NCBI GenBank assembly: GCA_003313425.1
Contig: NHZP01000020.1
Span: 1,010,533 to 1,074,532 of the forward strand
DNA length: 64,000 nt
Source of the DNA: Pseudopyrenochaeta lycopersici
Taxonomy: Eukaryota; Ascomycota; Dothideomycetes; Pleosporales; Pseudopyrenochaetaceae
Reading direction: 5' to 3'
The notes under the pieces were generated by a model. That model was given only the letters and a program-made list of their open reading frames with translations. It was not told the origin of the DNA and did no database searches. Numbering within the stretch: the first letter of the stretch is position 1; each line of letters opens with the position of its first letter. The translations under genes were made by a program, and so were the position numbers. Positions 1 through 12,741 of this stretch are shown here, one piece after another.

Positions 1-1700
1 GCTATATAAATAAGGTAAGGTAAGGATTTTAGATCTACGCCTGCCTTATAGCTTAACTAGACTATCTACTATTAAATAATAAACTATACTACCTTAGTAT
101 ATAAAAGTTAATAATAGTATAGAAACTATAGAGGTTTCTAAGATAGATAGCTACTAATTAATTATAACTACTTATTAGTATCTTACTAAGGCCTTATATA
201 CGCCCTCTAGTTACTTAAATAAATATAAAGGTATTAAATAGCCTTTCTTAGGAGCTATATAACTTATTTATAGTTATTTTATCTTATAAGTAGTAAGTAG
301 CCTTATTAAGTAAGATAACTTTATTATTAAGATACTATATATAATATCTTTAATCTAGATATAAGTACCTATAAAGATATTATAGCAGAAATCTAAGCTA
401 GCTAAAAAGAGACTATAAAGATAGTAAAACGTTACTAAAAGATTATTAAGATATATAAAAAGGCTACGTATTAATTAGATAGTAAAATTCTTTTTTAATC
501 TTACTTCTTTAATAAAGGAAAGTACCTAGCTTAGATAAGTAAATAGTATTTTTATAATAGGGAGGTTAATAAAGATATAGCCTTATTATAACTTTTTAAT
601 AAATTAAGCTAAAAGGAATAAGCTTAGCCTAATACGCTTAACTAATAAATAGAGTCTTAAAGTATTTATTACCTTTATAGTAGGTTTACTATTAAGCCTA
701 TTAAGTTTACTAGTAAGTATATTACTACTAACTTCTTATCTTACTAGGCTTCTTATTACTTATAATAAGCTTTATTAAAACTTACTACTAATAACTAGGC
801 TTACTAGGAAGTTAACTTAGTAGCTAAGAAGAAGTAAGGGAAGTAAGGGGACTTAACGCAGCTAGTAGATTTAGAGCTAAAAGGTTAAGTAAATCTAAGA
901 GATAGAAAATAAGAAGTAAAAGATATAAAGAGATAAGGTATAAGTTAGGAGATAGTTTAAGATATCTTTCTTTTATAGTTATTTATATTCTATCTTAAGT
1001 TAAGTTAACTTTTTTCTTTTATTATTTTCTTTTATTTTACTTCTTATAATAGGGTACTAAGCTTTATAAGGTAAAGCTTTTAAGTAGGAGAAGTATATAC
1101 TAATATACTTAGTAACGTAGTTACTAAAGGTATCTTAGCTAGGATTAGATAGGCTTAGCTAAGAAATCTAGGTATAAAGGTACATAGATAGGACCTCTTT
1201 ATAAGGTATTAAATTAACTAAGTATTACCTACGCTGTACTGTTAAGTCCTGCTTTACTAGAGTCTTAATTATTTAATTTATTATTGCCTATCTACCTTTG
1301 TCTACCTCGTTACCCCTCCCTGCACCTTACCATCTTAACCAACACGAGATGCTCTGTTGCTTCCACTGCGCGCAAGGCTACTATCAAGAGGGAGAAGTTG
1401 GCTGAGGCCTCTGTTCCTGCACAATAGTTTAAAGTAGTATCTTGCTGCGCGTTATAAGAATAATATCTGCGATGTCTTACACAACAGAGATTTAGGAAGG
1501 AAACCCTTAAGCGTTAAGGTTAAGTATACGTTAAAGAAGGACTTCTTCTTTAGTAGAAGTAAGTTTATATATTACTTACTAAGAATTACGTTATAAAGGG
1601 TTACTATAAAGGCAGTTATAGAGGATTATGTAAGGAATATTATACAAGCGAGATACTACGCGTAAAGAATTAATTTAACCTAAATTATATACTTATATTA
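1..1700. repeat. RIP-degraded AT-rich repeat DNA
   Basis: Very AT-rich sequence in which CA and TG dinucleotides are nearly absent and TA, TAG and TAA abound in every frame. This is the footprint of repeat-induced point mutation, so the stretch is probably an old transposon. No coding motif could be read. The composition becomes more normal after about 1300. Confidence 0.7.
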
Positions 1701-1785
1701 CTAAATAAAGTCCGCCTTTAATTACAGAAGAAGAGGACTTAGGTATAGCTTGTTATGCTTGTTGAAAGCTAGAGACGCGTTGTAC

Positions 1786-1836
1786 GTGCTAGAGCTGATC
1801 GGCTCGCTTGTTTGATCGGCTCGCTTGTGGAACACG
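1786..1836. repeat. Isolated transposon terminus with a doubled motif
   Basis: A 16-bp motif, TGATCGGCTCGCTTGT, occurs twice in a row and is followed by GTGGAACACGTT. The same design (doubled subterminal motif, then ACGT end) is seen in the TIRs of the complete elements at 41.4, 50.3 and 51.0 kb. No partner terminus was found, so this is probably one end of a lost or truncated element. Confidence 0.4.
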
Positions 1837-2046
1837 TTCAAGCCAGAATAATTCGACAGTCCGTGCTCACGTGCAGCGGTTCCCGCCACCCACAGCCTCC
1901 ACCCCGCCTCACCTTGTTTCAAGTCTGCCATCTGATTATTGCACCTAATTAAATAATGAGGGGAATCAAGTCCGTGTTCGCTTCAAAATCCTCAACTTTT
2001 GCACAATCGCTTAACAGCTTGTCACCCGCTCGAATCATATTCTATA

Positions 2047-3564
2047 ATGGATAGTCAGTATCCGGAATACCCACAATACGACTACCAAAGACCGAAGACG
2101 TATCACTCTGCTACGCCATCGACTCCCGTATCTTCAGCATATAGCTCTGCAGCGACAGTCACCAGGCCTGTGCCCGCTGCCCTCAAAGGTCTACACAAAA
2201 CCCGGGATAAAAGACCCCGCGGTCAACGCACTGGTTCTCGATCTACTAAACATTCGATCCCTCACAATGGTGCCACATGTGGCAACAGCTTGTGTGATTG
2301 CCCGCATATCGCCGTGGACGAAAGATTGTGTCCAGGACCGGAAGGCCTCGAATTATGCAGCCGATGCTACAAACGCTTCAAGGTCGAGCGCAGGCGAGCT
2401 AGGGAAGCACAGCGCGCTGTTACGGATGATTGGAGAAGACCGAAGCAACGTCGTTCGAGGATTGCTGTCGACGAAGATCGCGCAAGCCATGAAGTCAAAA
2501 GCTATGACGAGAAATTTGTCAAGAACTATAGCGAACAACCACCAAGTTCAGAGTACTCACGCGGAAGAGAGCCCGCCAAGGAACCTTCGCCTCTCATCAC
2601 ACCACTATCGGACTTGGAGAGGAGTGAGAAAAGCTCAGAGGGACTTGAGCGCAACAACCATGTGCGAGATATGTCGACATACGACGAGGCAGAATTCTAC
2701 AAGTATGGCAGGATTGAAGAAGATGACGATTACTACCACGACGGGCCATGTTGTTACAGCTTCTGGAGCCGTCGAAGTAAATGCATAGTGATCGTCTCTG
2801 TCGTCCTTTCCATCGTCATACTGATCATCATCATTGCGCTCGCTGCCACGCTCTCGCGCAGGAAAGGTTTCACGTACACGCCCTCCTTTAGCCAAGTCAA
2901 CAGCACGGCTGCGTTCGACTCCGGTGGCGCGACTCGCAAGAGCGTCAACGACACAGGTGACGGCATTGGCGCTGGCACGGACAGCTATACTTACTACCAA
3001 GGCAACGCGTCTAATTTTCCCGCCACGTCGAAATGGGTCTCGTTCAAGGATATGTGGACCGCAAACCTAGATACCTTCAAAAACTCCTGCGGCTGGCTCA
3101 ACCTCGGCCCCAACAACACCCCCGAAACCATCCAAGACATTTACAACGCCATCCAAGACCGAGCCAACGCTTCCCTCGTAGACCATCGCATCATCCTCGC
3201 CACAATTATTCAGGAGACAAATGGCTGTCCGCTGAATCCGCCCACCACGTCCTCGGGCGGCACAAGGAATCCTGGCTTGATGCAATCTCACAATGGGCAT
3301 GACTATGATGCCAAACACTCGCGCCTTTCCATTTTACAGATGGTTCAGGATGGGACGCAGGGGACGGAGCATGGATGGGGTCTGGTGGATAATTTGAATA
3401 CGTATGGGAATCCGTATAAAGCTATGCGAGGATATAACAGTGGGTATATACCGGAGAGTGGCAATCTTTCTGACAAAGCCGGTGCTACAGCTTGCTATGT
3501 GAGTGATATTGCGAATCGATTGACTGGGTGGGTCCGCGCTGAGTCGAAGTGTTTAGAGGGCTGA
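2047..3564 (+). CDS. Type II membrane protein with lysozyme-like (SLT/GH23) domain
   Basis: Predicted 505-residue protein without introns. The ATG at 2047 was chosen because an upstream in-frame extension from 1999 adds 16 unremarkable residues. Residues about 1-240 are polar and low complexity with a Cys-rich patch (CDCPHIAVDE... CSRCYKRF). One membrane segment lies at about 246-270 (CIVIVSVVLSIVILIIII). The outer part, about 330-505, resembles the transglycosylase/lysozyme fold: IIQETNG with a candidate catalytic Glu390, then NPGLMQSHNG, the usual GLxQ element. By family, such domains cut peptidoglycan or related glycans; here I infer an enzyme held at the cell surface, perhaps acting on bacterial walls. 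An alternative is a non-catalytic glycan-binding protein. The codons and composition are normal, with no sign of RIP. Confidence 0.7.
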   Translation: MDSQYPEYPQYDYQRPKTYHSATPSTPVSSAYSSAATVTRPVPAALKGLHKTRDKRPRGQRTGSRSTKHSIPHNGATCGNSLCDCPHIAVDERLCPGPEGLELCSRCYKRFKVERRRAREAQRAVTDDWRRPKQRRSRIAVDEDRASHEVKSYDEKFVKNYSEQPPSSEYSRGREPAKEPSPLITPLSDLERSEKSSEGLERNNHVRDMSTYDEAEFYKYGRIEEDDDYYHDGPCCYSFWSRRSKCIVIVSVVLSIVILIIIIALAATLSRRKGFTYTPSFSQVNSTAAFDSGGATRKSVNDTGDGIGAGTDSYTYYQGNASNFPATSKWVSFKDMWTANLDTFKNSCGWLNLGPNNTPETIQDIYNAIQDRANASLVDHRIILATIIQETNGCPLNPPTTSSGGTRNPGLMQSHNGHDYDAKHSRLSILQMVQDGTQGTEHGWGLVDNLNTYGNPYKAMRGYNSGYIPESGNLSDKAGATACYVSDIANRLTGWVRAESKCLEG

Positions 3565-3762
3565 GGGGGATGGATTTGTACGATATAATGCGTCTGCGGA
3601 CCGCAAATTGAATAGGCTCTGTTGGTTCTCTGTTAGTTAAGGAAAGAGAGGGGAACCCTTGCTCGATCGGCATGTGAAAGAATCAAGAGTACGAGAAAAG
3701 CGGAAGCCGATTTCGCAAGTGGGAGAAGGATGCAGTAACAAGATCTTTTTGAGAAGAAGGGA

Positions 3763-4404
3763 TCAAGAGGCGTTAAATAAACAGCTGTGGCATACAAAAA
3801 GATGGCCATAACCCTTCGTGAATATGTGTTTGCCGTTTAGAGCTTCTGTAAGGGCTAGGATAGGAACGTTCGTAATTTTATAGATTTGTTGCTTTAGCTC
3901 GTGTCGGTCGCCCAAATGCTTGTCTTCTTGGGAGAAGAAGTTCACGGTACGTGGCGTAAGTAGCTCTTAGAAAGTTCAGCCTTAAGTGAACCAGCGACTC
4001 TCCTGAAAGGCCGGTTCCCAAGAACATAGACAAGATCCGCTGCTCGCTTTGCGCTTGGCTGACGATACGTCTGATAGAAAGACATAACACTTAGCCGCGT
4101 CTCGATACCAGCGAAACATCGAATTGATCGGGTCCTGGAGCTTAATTGGATCTGCCTTGTTAATGCAGCAAGTGTCTACCCAAAAATAACGCAAGTCATC
4201 ACGCTCGGCTTGTTGTCCACAGAACCGAATTTTGTCGTACCCAACCTTGCTGTTTCTGGTGTCGTTCAGCATCTCGTCAAATGTCACCTCTTAACTAGCC
4301 TGCCAGGTATGCAAAAGTATAGCGTAAGTAGAAACTTCATCGTCGTCAATTAAGTCCTTTGCTAAGCTGAACTTGTCGTTCTCGCTGATTTCTAAGAGCC
4401 GCAT
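3763..4404 (-). pseudogene. HET-domain (heterokaryon incompatibility) pseudogene
   Basis: Reading down from an ATG at 4404, the N terminus MRLLEISENDKFSLAKDL and YAILLHTW is the classic start of HET proteins. It continues in one frame through FWVDTCCINK, INSMFRWYRDAAKCYVFLSD, SRWFT and VNFFSQEDKHLGDR. Four stop codons interrupt this single frame (4291-4293, 3982-3984, 3976-3978, 3967-3969) and there is no frameshift. At least the TAA at 4291 and at 3967 fit CAA to TAA, the RIP change. Similarity fades after about 3830, so the C-terminal part of the usual HET region is missing. HET proteins trigger cell death when incompatible hyphae fuse; this copy cannot. Confidence 0.85.
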
Positions 4405-4652
4405 TGCCCGGTGGATGGGTTCTGGCCCTTTGTTGCATCAGGCTGGATAACATGAAAGTGCGTGGCAGTTCGTTCGCTCGTTTAAGTCAGTAGCATCAGC
4501 TATTAAGAAGTGTGCAGCTTAGACTGTAGCGGAGCAAGGCTGGGCATACTTTGTGGACCGAGTGTGGCTGTGGTGGTGACGACTGTTAAGACAGTTTCTG
4601 GTATGTTGAGGTTACAAGGGCTAACGTAAACACGTAGCGAGTCGGCTAACTA
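4405..4652. other. Intergenic sequence upstream of the HET relic
   Basis: Normal base composition. No ORF or motif was recognised; it may hold the former promoter of the HET gene. Confidence 0.4.
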
Positions 4653-4696
4653 ACGTGTTCCACCACCTGATGCACGTCCCCACCTAATGCACGCGG
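4653..4696. repeat. Single TIR-like end of a TA-targeting DNA transposon
   Basis: After a TA at 4651-4652 comes ACGTGTTCCACCACC, identical to the start of the TIRs of the intact element at 48126-50244, then two near copies of ACCTGATGCACG. It borders AT-rich RIP-mutated DNA (4700-4990). No matching inverted end was found in the window, so the element is truncated or its other end has been replaced. Confidence 0.5.
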
Positions 4697-4999
4697 TTTT
4701 TAAGAACACTTAAATCCTTCTATCTTCCTATCTAAATAAGTTATACTTCTAAAAATTTAGTATATAAATTTCTAAAGTATTAGTAATAATTTAAAAAAAT
4801 AATTATTAAATATAAGCTAGTATTAGAAGAGTTATATAAGTTTAAAGTTATAGCTTAAAAAAGCTAAAATACTTAATTATATAATACTTATATGTATTAT
4901 TTGGTACGGGCGAGCAATCTGTTTATTAGGTATACGTTGTATTTACTAAAGAGAAGGAGCTAGCTCTACTATTAACTATAAGTACGGCTAGTCCTTTAC

Positions 5000-5191
5000 T
5001 GTTACGAACAGAAGTAGGAAGGGCGGCGGTTATGAGGATAAGGGAGGAGGCACAGACGACTAATAAAGAGACTAAGCCTCTAAACTAACTAATAACGCTA
5101 GGATTATATAATCCTAGGAAACCTACGCTAAGATAGACTTAGTCCTATAAGATGAAGATAAACTTAGAGAATCTAGAGGGGGCCTTATAGG
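5000..5191. repeat. Direct repeat copy 1 (possible LTR of a second element)
   Basis: Starts TGTTACGAACAG and ends GGGGGCCTTATAG. It matches 12742-12935 in the same orientation once C-to-T and G-to-A changes are allowed for. The two copies bracket the gypsy element at 5192-11912. They may be LTRs of an older retrotransposon into which the gypsy element inserted, although the expected remainder of the LTR is not seen just after the gypsy element. Confidence 0.5.
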
Positions 5192-5439
5192 TGTTATGGG
5201 CGAAGAGGCCTAGCTAACGAGTGTGCATTTGTCCTATACTATAGAAGGAGAAAGATAGAGAAGAGGTTACAGGTATCCTTAGAGGATATATATATATTTA
5301 TATAAGTAAAGAAGGATATGCCTCTTTAGCTACTAACTTATACAAGCTTATAAGAAAAGGGGGTAGAGGAGATTAAGGAGTTCGCTCCCCGTGCGATAGT
5401 AGCGAAGCCTCTCTTACTTAAAGGGCGCAGCCTATTATA
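5192..5439 (-). repeat. Gypsy LTR, left copy (3' LTR by transcription)
   Basis: Begins TGTTATGGGCGAAGAGGCC and ends near GCGCAGCCTATTATA. It aligns with 11667-11912 along its whole length with mainly transition differences. Confidence 0.8.
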
Positions 5440-5750
5440 ATACCCTCCTCTTCCTTAAATAACTATATTACTTCTTTATACGTAGTTTAACCTTAACCTT
5501 ATACTTATATAAGTAGCGTTATATTATTATACTATAAAAGTAGAGATATTACTTGTACTTTTTCTTATTTATTTATAGGCAATTTTCCTCCTTTACTTAT
5601 TATTATTACCTAATAACGTAAAGTAGAGGAGAGGTTAGTTATTTGCTTACTTATGCGTATATAAAGAGCTTTTCTTCTAACTCTTTCTTTCTTTTTTACT
5701 ACTTAACTTTAACTTACTTATATATAACTTGTCTTCCTATTATTACTAAT

Positions 5751-6800
5751 ATACCTCCTAAAGTAGCTCTCTTAGCTAGTTAGCCTAATTGTAGTATGTA
5801 GGGTCCTAGTAGTTATAGTAGTAGTATAAACTATCTTACTTGTACCACTACTAGTAATATTATGTCTACGCACGCAGCTGCTAGGGCTGATATTACTTAG
5901 GTTACTTACGCTTAGCTTACTTAAACAGCTCCTAACTAAACTTAACCTACTAGTATTATTATTCCTACTACTTAGGGTAATACGTCTCTTCTCCCTACTA
6001 ACTACGTAATCTAGTATATCCTAGATACTCTAGTTATAGACAAGTTTTACTATCTCTTTATAACTACTTCTGTACGTCTTATTCCTCTTTTCTTTTCTAT
6101 ATCTAATATTGTTTAGCTTAAGCTAGTTTATATTACTAAATTCTTCCTTTATCTTATTAATTAATCTCTATATAATGCTTAGTAGGGCTATAGTCTTAAT
6201 AATTTCTCTCTTATTATTGCTTATTATATAATTAATACTTAGTAACTCCTTTCTAGTTATTAATCCTACCTTAAAGCCTACTTTATCTATAGCTGTAGTT
6301 CCTTTAATACTAACTTCTATTCTAATAACTATGATAAGGCTATATAAGAGCGTTATACGTTTACAGCCTTTACTAGGTATGTCTCTATTACTAGTAAGTA
6401 GAGTAGAGCTTACTCTAATTATATATAGCAGGATTACAGTGCGTCTTATATAGCTAAGTATACTCTACCTCTCCTACCTTCTAATAGAGTCTCTATTCCT
6501 TAGCGTAGTTAAGGTTAAAGTTAAGTTCTTACTAAGCCTAAGGAGGATAAACGTTTCTTAGACGTCTTAGGTTAGAGGGCCTTATATAGGGTTAGTTAGC
6601 TTATGCTAGCTTATTTCTCTAACCTTTTAGTAGTTTTCTAGATAGTAGCTATATAGGCTGTGTATAAGTCCTCTATTTCTTATAAGCTTCTATAGTAATA
6701 AGATTCTCTTCTAGCTCCTAAGTTAGGTTATAGTACTCCTCCTATTTTATATAGAACTTATTATATTAATTTTGTAAGCACTTATCTTAGATGTTTTTAA
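5751..6800 (+). pseudogene. Relic of a plus-strand ORF inside the gypsy element
   Basis: From 5751 the plus strand can be read for several hundred codons in one frame, apart from TAG and TAA at positions where CAG or CAA is plausible. The start would be an ATG changed to ATA. The conceptual product is Ser/Thr/Ala-rich at its N terminus (STHAAARADIT), then more hydrophobic with many Tyr and Leu. It runs opposite to the pol gene and lies between the end of integrase and the 3' LTR. I do not recognise the family. It may be an accessory antisense gene of the retrotransposon, or part of another element nested within it. Confidence 0.35.
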
Positions 6801-9800
6801 TTACCTATTTAAGGTAGTCTTCTTGTAAGTTATTATTTTATACAATAATAGTAGTAAGGTTTAAGTTATTAGTTTATTATAATAGGAAGGGGTCTTTAGC
6901 AGCTAGTCTTAGCTTCTCTATATAGTATAATTTAGTTCTCTATAGTATATTAAGCTTAACCTAATAGGGGTCTTGTACGTAAGCGACTTAGTACTTCTTA
7001 CTTTTCTAGTTAAGTTTCTTACTTCTGCGTGTAGTTTATACGTGCCTAAGGTCTAACTATACTTAGTCTCTAACCTTATACTTAGGGGCTAGGCGACGTG
7101 TCTTATTCGCCTGTGTTTCCTATTATTATTAAGCGTGTGTTATAGCTAAGATAGCCTAGTTAGTAGCTTATTTTAGCGTTTATATAATGCTTTCTGCTTA
7201 TTTACTAGGGGGTGTTACTCTATTAAGTAAGTTGCTACTAGCTAATTTCCTAAGTAGCTCTAAGAATTGCGAGTTTAGATAGCTATATAGAAGGAAGAAA
7301 GGAGAGACGCCTATAGAAGAGTTTATATAAGTGTTTAGTATTAGCTTAAAGATTAGGTATAGCGTTGCCTAGTTATTCTAGTCGTAGTTACAAAAGATTT
7401 ATCTAACTACTTTAATATTACTATTCGCGTATTCTGTAGTACTATCTATTTATAAGTAGTAGGCTATTAATAGGTTCCTTTATACTCCTAAGAGTTTACA
7501 GATTTTTCCCTATAGTTTACTTATAAATTACGTGCCCTTATCTAATATAATAGACTTAGGGAGCCTATAGTAGTAGAAGACTTCTTATATAAATGCCTAG
7601 GCTATATTATCTACTTTAATTATCTTAAGTAGGATTAGTATTACGCCTTTACTTAGGTAGTCTTTAACTACTATTAAGTTAGTGTAGCTAGATAATAGTA
7701 GTAGACTAGTAATAAAGTTAACTGTTAAGTCTTACTACGTACAACTAGGTACTAGTAATAGGCGTAGGTATCCGTGCTTACTATCTCTCTATAGGGTGCT
7801 TTATCTATATAAGCTGTAATTCTATATAAATTAGTAGACGTTTTTACTTATACCTAGCTAGTACTAGGTACTAGCTAGCGTTTAGTACGTTTCTTCTCTT
7901 CTTAGGTAACCTATTTACACAGCTAGATATACTTACTTAATAATTCCTGTACGAAGGGGTTTATTTTTAGGCACCTAGATCCTAGATCTCTATTAGAGCT
8001 TTCTCTCTAAGTTAATTATGTAATCTCCTAGGGATATAGTAAGTTTCTTTATTATGCTAGGTAGCGACCTAGCACTTAGCTTTATAGCGTTATAGACTTC
8101 CTAATAGGTTACGTTATCTTATATAGCTTAGTCCTAGTATTTAGCGATTAAGTTCTTAAGGATTAGAGCTTTTAGTAAGGACTTAGCTATAATTAAGCTA
8201 TTAAGGGTTAACGGAGGGGTTTATATTACCTCTATAACTATTATATCTTACTATTAGGCTAGTACTAATATAATAAACTCTCTACTTACTAGGCGGCTGT
8301 TATCTATTCCTTATAGTAGGTCCTAGTCTCTTCTAGATAGTGCGTCTGCTTAGGTATTCTCTTTACCTAGATAGTACTATAGCTTTATATTATTAAACTA
8401 TAATAGGTAGACTAACTATTATACGTATTATTCTATTATCTTTTACTTCTTTATAGAGTACTCTAGGTTCTTATAGTTAGTAATTACTTTAAATTCTTAT
8501 ATACTATAGCGTTCTGCGTCCTATTTATTTAGGCATGTAATAACTACTAGTAACTCTTTATTATAAATTAGGTAGTTACTCTTATACGCTAGGAATTTCT
8601 TTAAGAGGTAAGCTACTATATAAAGAGTTCTTTACTTATCTTCTTATAATAGTACGCTGCCTATAGTTAAGTTTAAAGAGTTATATTCTACTATTATCTA
8701 TTATTTAGGTAAGAAAGTAGTAAGAACTTTATCTACTAAGAATATATCCTTAAGAGCTTAGAAACTCTACTCTTATTCTATATCTTATAGTACTTTCTCT
8801 TTTTTTCTTATTAGCTATATAAGAGGCTCTACTAGTTAAGAGAAGTTTAGGATAAAGTATCCATAGAAGTTAGTAAACCCTAAGAATCTTTATACGTCTT
8901 TAACTATTATTAGGGCCTCTTATTCTTAAATAGCTTAGACTTTCTTAGAGTTTATAGATATACTCTTCTATACTTCTAGAATAAAGCTAAAGTACTTTAT
9001 ATATTAAATATTAAACTTATATTTACTTAGTTTTAAGTATAGTTCTACTTCTTATAGGTAATCTAATACTTTTTATACATAAGCGTAGTACTAAGAGAAG
9101 GATCCTTTAGTAAAGATAAGGATATTATCTAAGTATATAGAGGTAAAGTTATCTAAGAAGTCTTATAGGGCCTAGTTAATATACCTCTAGAAGGTACTTA
9201 GTATATTTACTAAGCTAAAGGGCGTTACTAGCTACTTATATAATCTAAATTATATTTAAAATATAGTTATCTATTCTAATCCTTTGCTTATCCTTATCTT
9301 ATAGAATACTATAGTAACGTCTAGCTTAGTATACTATATAGCTTATTTACTTTAGTTTAATATCTTATATATAAGAGGAAGTAGGTAACAGTTCTTCTTA
9401 GTTAGAGCGTTAAGAGCTCTATAGTCTATATAGAATTATAGTCCTCCTCTTAGCTTACGTATAAATAGTATAGGTAAGGCTACTAGTAAGCTGCTCGCAC
9501 AGATAAACCTTTTATCTAGGAGGTCTAATAACGTCTTCCTTAGTACTAAGAGTTTATCTCTTAATATTACGTAGAGAGGTCTGTATAGTTTCTCTAGCTT
9601 CTCTTTATTCTTTTCTTCTAACTCTATTACGTAGTCTTATTATAGGCCTTACTATAAAGGTAGCTTATTTTCTTCCTTAAGTAGGAATATCGTTAGATAA
9701 GGTTATACGTAAGCTAGTAAGGCGTTATATATTTCCTATAGTATTTTCTAAACTTTTAGGTATAGTACTTTCTTAATATCCTTTAGGCTTATAGTAAAGA

Positions 9801-11666
9801 TTTAAGTGTTACTATAGCTTTATCTATAGTATTATACGTAGTATTAGAAAGCTATAGCTAATACTAAGGTATAGCTAAAGTCTAAGGTAGCGTATTCTAT
9901 ACTGCGTATAGTAGCCTTATATACTTTTAAGTATAGAAGTTTCTTCTGTATATTAATAACGCCTTTAATAATCTCTAACTAAGTCTTCTTAAAGATTATA
10001 TTATATTAGTAAGTAGTTAAGGTAACGTACGTAGCTGCGTGCTACTATATTCCTCCTACGTCTAATAAAAATTTAGTAACGTATAATACTATACTTTTAT
10101 ATTTATTTACTCCTTTAATCTTAATAGGGAGAATCTTAATATATAGTAAGTTTAAGTCCCTTATAAGTTTCTTACTTAATAAATAGTAGGTACAGTAACT
10201 ATTATTAATTATAGTAGTAGCTAGTTATATAGAATTAATAATAATATTTATAGATATAAGTTTTGTAGTTACTAGCTATAGTAAAAGTAACCTTATTATT
10301 TATATAGAGTTTTAGACTTATATAGGCTCTAGCACATAACTTTATACTAGAGCTACTCTTTTCCCTTGTCTAAGGAGGATAAGGATTCTATTACTTATTT
10401 AGTAGTTACAGATATAATCTTTATAAGTTTTATAGGTTTATTAACCTATCTTATATAATAGGCTTTTTAGCTATTTAATAACTTTACTATATACTAGGCT
10501 ACTTAGTAGTTATATAGACTATACCTTAAATAGGCGCTGTTCTTTTTTCTTTCTTAGACCTATTTACGTGTTCCTTAGAATTCTTTTCTAAGTTTTATAC
10601 AAAGCTAGTAAGCGCTTATAAAAGTTATCTAGTCTATCTTATTATTATCTTTTTAAGTTATTAGTTAGCTCTACGTGTTATACGCTTTACCTATATAGCT
10701 CTTACTTATAGTAATTCTCTCTATAGCTCTTAAATTTTCCTAGGTTACCCTAGTCTATTATATAAACTCTTTATATATTTCTCTAAATAGTAGTTAATAA
10801 CTTACTTAGGTCTTTAGTAGCTTACTATTTAAGCTACTCTTAAGATAGTTAATCTTCTAAATATAGCTTACGTTATCTAACCTAGCTTTAAGGAGCTTAA
10901 GGTTAAATACTTAGATATAAGAGTTAAATTCTATTCTTCCTTACTTAGTTATATAGAGGTATTTAAGGGCCTTCTCTCTTACTATAGAGTCGTTAAAGAG
11001 GTTATTAAAGTAGGACTATAGCTTAAGGAGGGATAGCGTTGCTAGCCTATTTATAAGGTTTGTTATATATAGACTAAGGGCGTTAAACGCTTAGCCTATC
11101 GTACGAGTAATAACGTAATTTACTCTACTATTATTATCTAGGTAGGCTGCACAGTCTCTATATAGCTTTGCTTAGACCTTTATTTTCTATTAAAGATATT
11201 ACTTATGCGAGCCTTTCTTAAAGACTTCTATATTTAGCAGTCTTAGTTTCCTAATCTCTTATATAAGAGAGTCTTGCTATTCTATTAAAAAGGGGGTAGA
11301 GACTATACGTGCTATCCATATACTGCTTAATTTAGCAACTAAGTTCTTTAGCTCTTAAACTTAGTTCTATAATAACTCGTACAGCTAGCTCTGCTATTAA
11401 CTAGCTAACTTATTAAGGGTATCTTATAAGGAGTTAACTATTACTAATAGATCTTCTACTAAGGGTTTTTATTGCGTAGTTGTTAGGGGTCGTGCTAATA
11501 CAACTAGTGTTGCTAAGGTACGTGCTAGTGTAGCTAGTGTTGCTGCTATCTTAAGGCTCCTGTTATCTATATCTAGTGCTCTTATTATTATAGCTTATAC
11601 GCTTATTAGTTTAAGGGCCCTTAGTGTCTGTCCATTATTTTTTTAGGTTATTAATCTTTCTCCTTA

Positions 11667-11912
11667 TATTATAGGCAAAGAGGCCTAGCTAATAAGTATA
11701 CATTTATTCTATACTATAAAAGGAGAAAGATAGAGAAGAAGTTAGGTATCCTTAGAGGATATATATATATTTGTATAAGTAAAGAGGGACGTGCCCCTCT
11801 AACTACTAACTTGTACGAGCTTATAAGAAAAGGGGGCAGAGGAGATTAAGGAGTTCGCTCCCCTGCGATAGTAGCGAAAGCCTCTCTTGCTTAAAGGGCG
11901 CAGCCTATTACA
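11667..11912 (-). repeat. Gypsy LTR, right copy (5' LTR by transcription)
   Basis: Begins TATTATAGGCAAAGAGGCC, a RIP-changed version of the left copy's TGTTATGGGCGAAGAGG, and ends GCGCAGCCTATTACA. The ends are of the TG...CA type once the mutated left end is allowed for. Confidence 0.8.
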
Positions 11913-12741
11913 CCTAGTAACGCTACTATAGAAAACCTTTAGGTATAAGACTAAAAAAGAAAAAAAGTATAAGGTTAAGAAGATTCTTAATATATAATAT
12001 TCTAAAATTATAAAGAAGAAGTATAAAGAGACTAAGTACTTAATTAAATAGAAAGAGTACCCTAACTCTAAGAATACTTAAGAACTAAAATTAAACTTAA
12101 GAAACTATAAAAATAATAAAGAATAAGAGGACTTTAAAAATAAGAGATATAACTAACTTAATCTAATACCATAATTTTTAAAAGAAAAAGATTACCTTTA
12201 AGCTAAGATAAAGTAAAGATACTCTAGTCTAAGGTAGAAGTACTAAGTATTAGCTCTTACTTAAGAATATTAACCTCTTAGTTAACCTTCTTAATTACCT
12301 CTAGTACTTTAATCTCTTCTATAATATAACTAGAATTATCTACCTATTATTACTTATAATACTATAATAACTTTTACTATTTATAAAGTTAATTCTTTTT
12401 TATATAAGTAGTAAGAAGAGTATTGAATACTTTCTTTTTTATATTATTAGCTTTAGCTTCTTATACATCTAACTAAGCTAATTCTTTATTTAAATAAGAA
12501 AAGTTTAGAACTAGTATATCTACTAGCTTATATAATAATACTTTATTATAATAATAATTTCTATACTTATCTTTTAATAATAATATCTTATACTCTAACT
12601 TTTTCTTTAAATAATATTTATAGGAGACGATAGTAACTTAACTAATAGTATTTATATAATTTCTAATAAAATAATACTATATAGTACTATAAGAAGCTAT
12701 AAGTTAGTTATAAAGATATAAAGACTAAAAAGAGAGAATAG
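11913..12741. repeat. RIP-degraded AT-rich DNA
   Basis: Extremely AT-rich, with almost no CA or TG. No coding motif could be read. It lies between the gypsy element and the second direct repeat, so it may be internal sequence of an older retrotransposon. Confidence 0.6.

Larger units (their letters stand above)
5192..11912 (-). mobile_element. RIP-destroyed Ty3/gypsy LTR retrotransposon
   Basis: About 6.7 kb bounded by two direct LTR copies (5192-5439 and 11667-11912). The pol gene runs on the minus strand. Near 9115-9150 the minus strand reads IYLDNILIFTKGSF, the gypsy reverse transcriptase YLDDILIFS block with its second Asp changed to Asn. Near 7500-7620 it reads VFYYYRLPKSIILDKGT and FISKL, the integrase core (HGLPxSIxSDRGTQFTS). 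Stops at former CAA, CAG and TGG codons are dense, so the element is dead. The upstream LTR for transcription is therefore the one at 11667. A clear 5-bp target duplication was not found. Confidence 0.85.
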
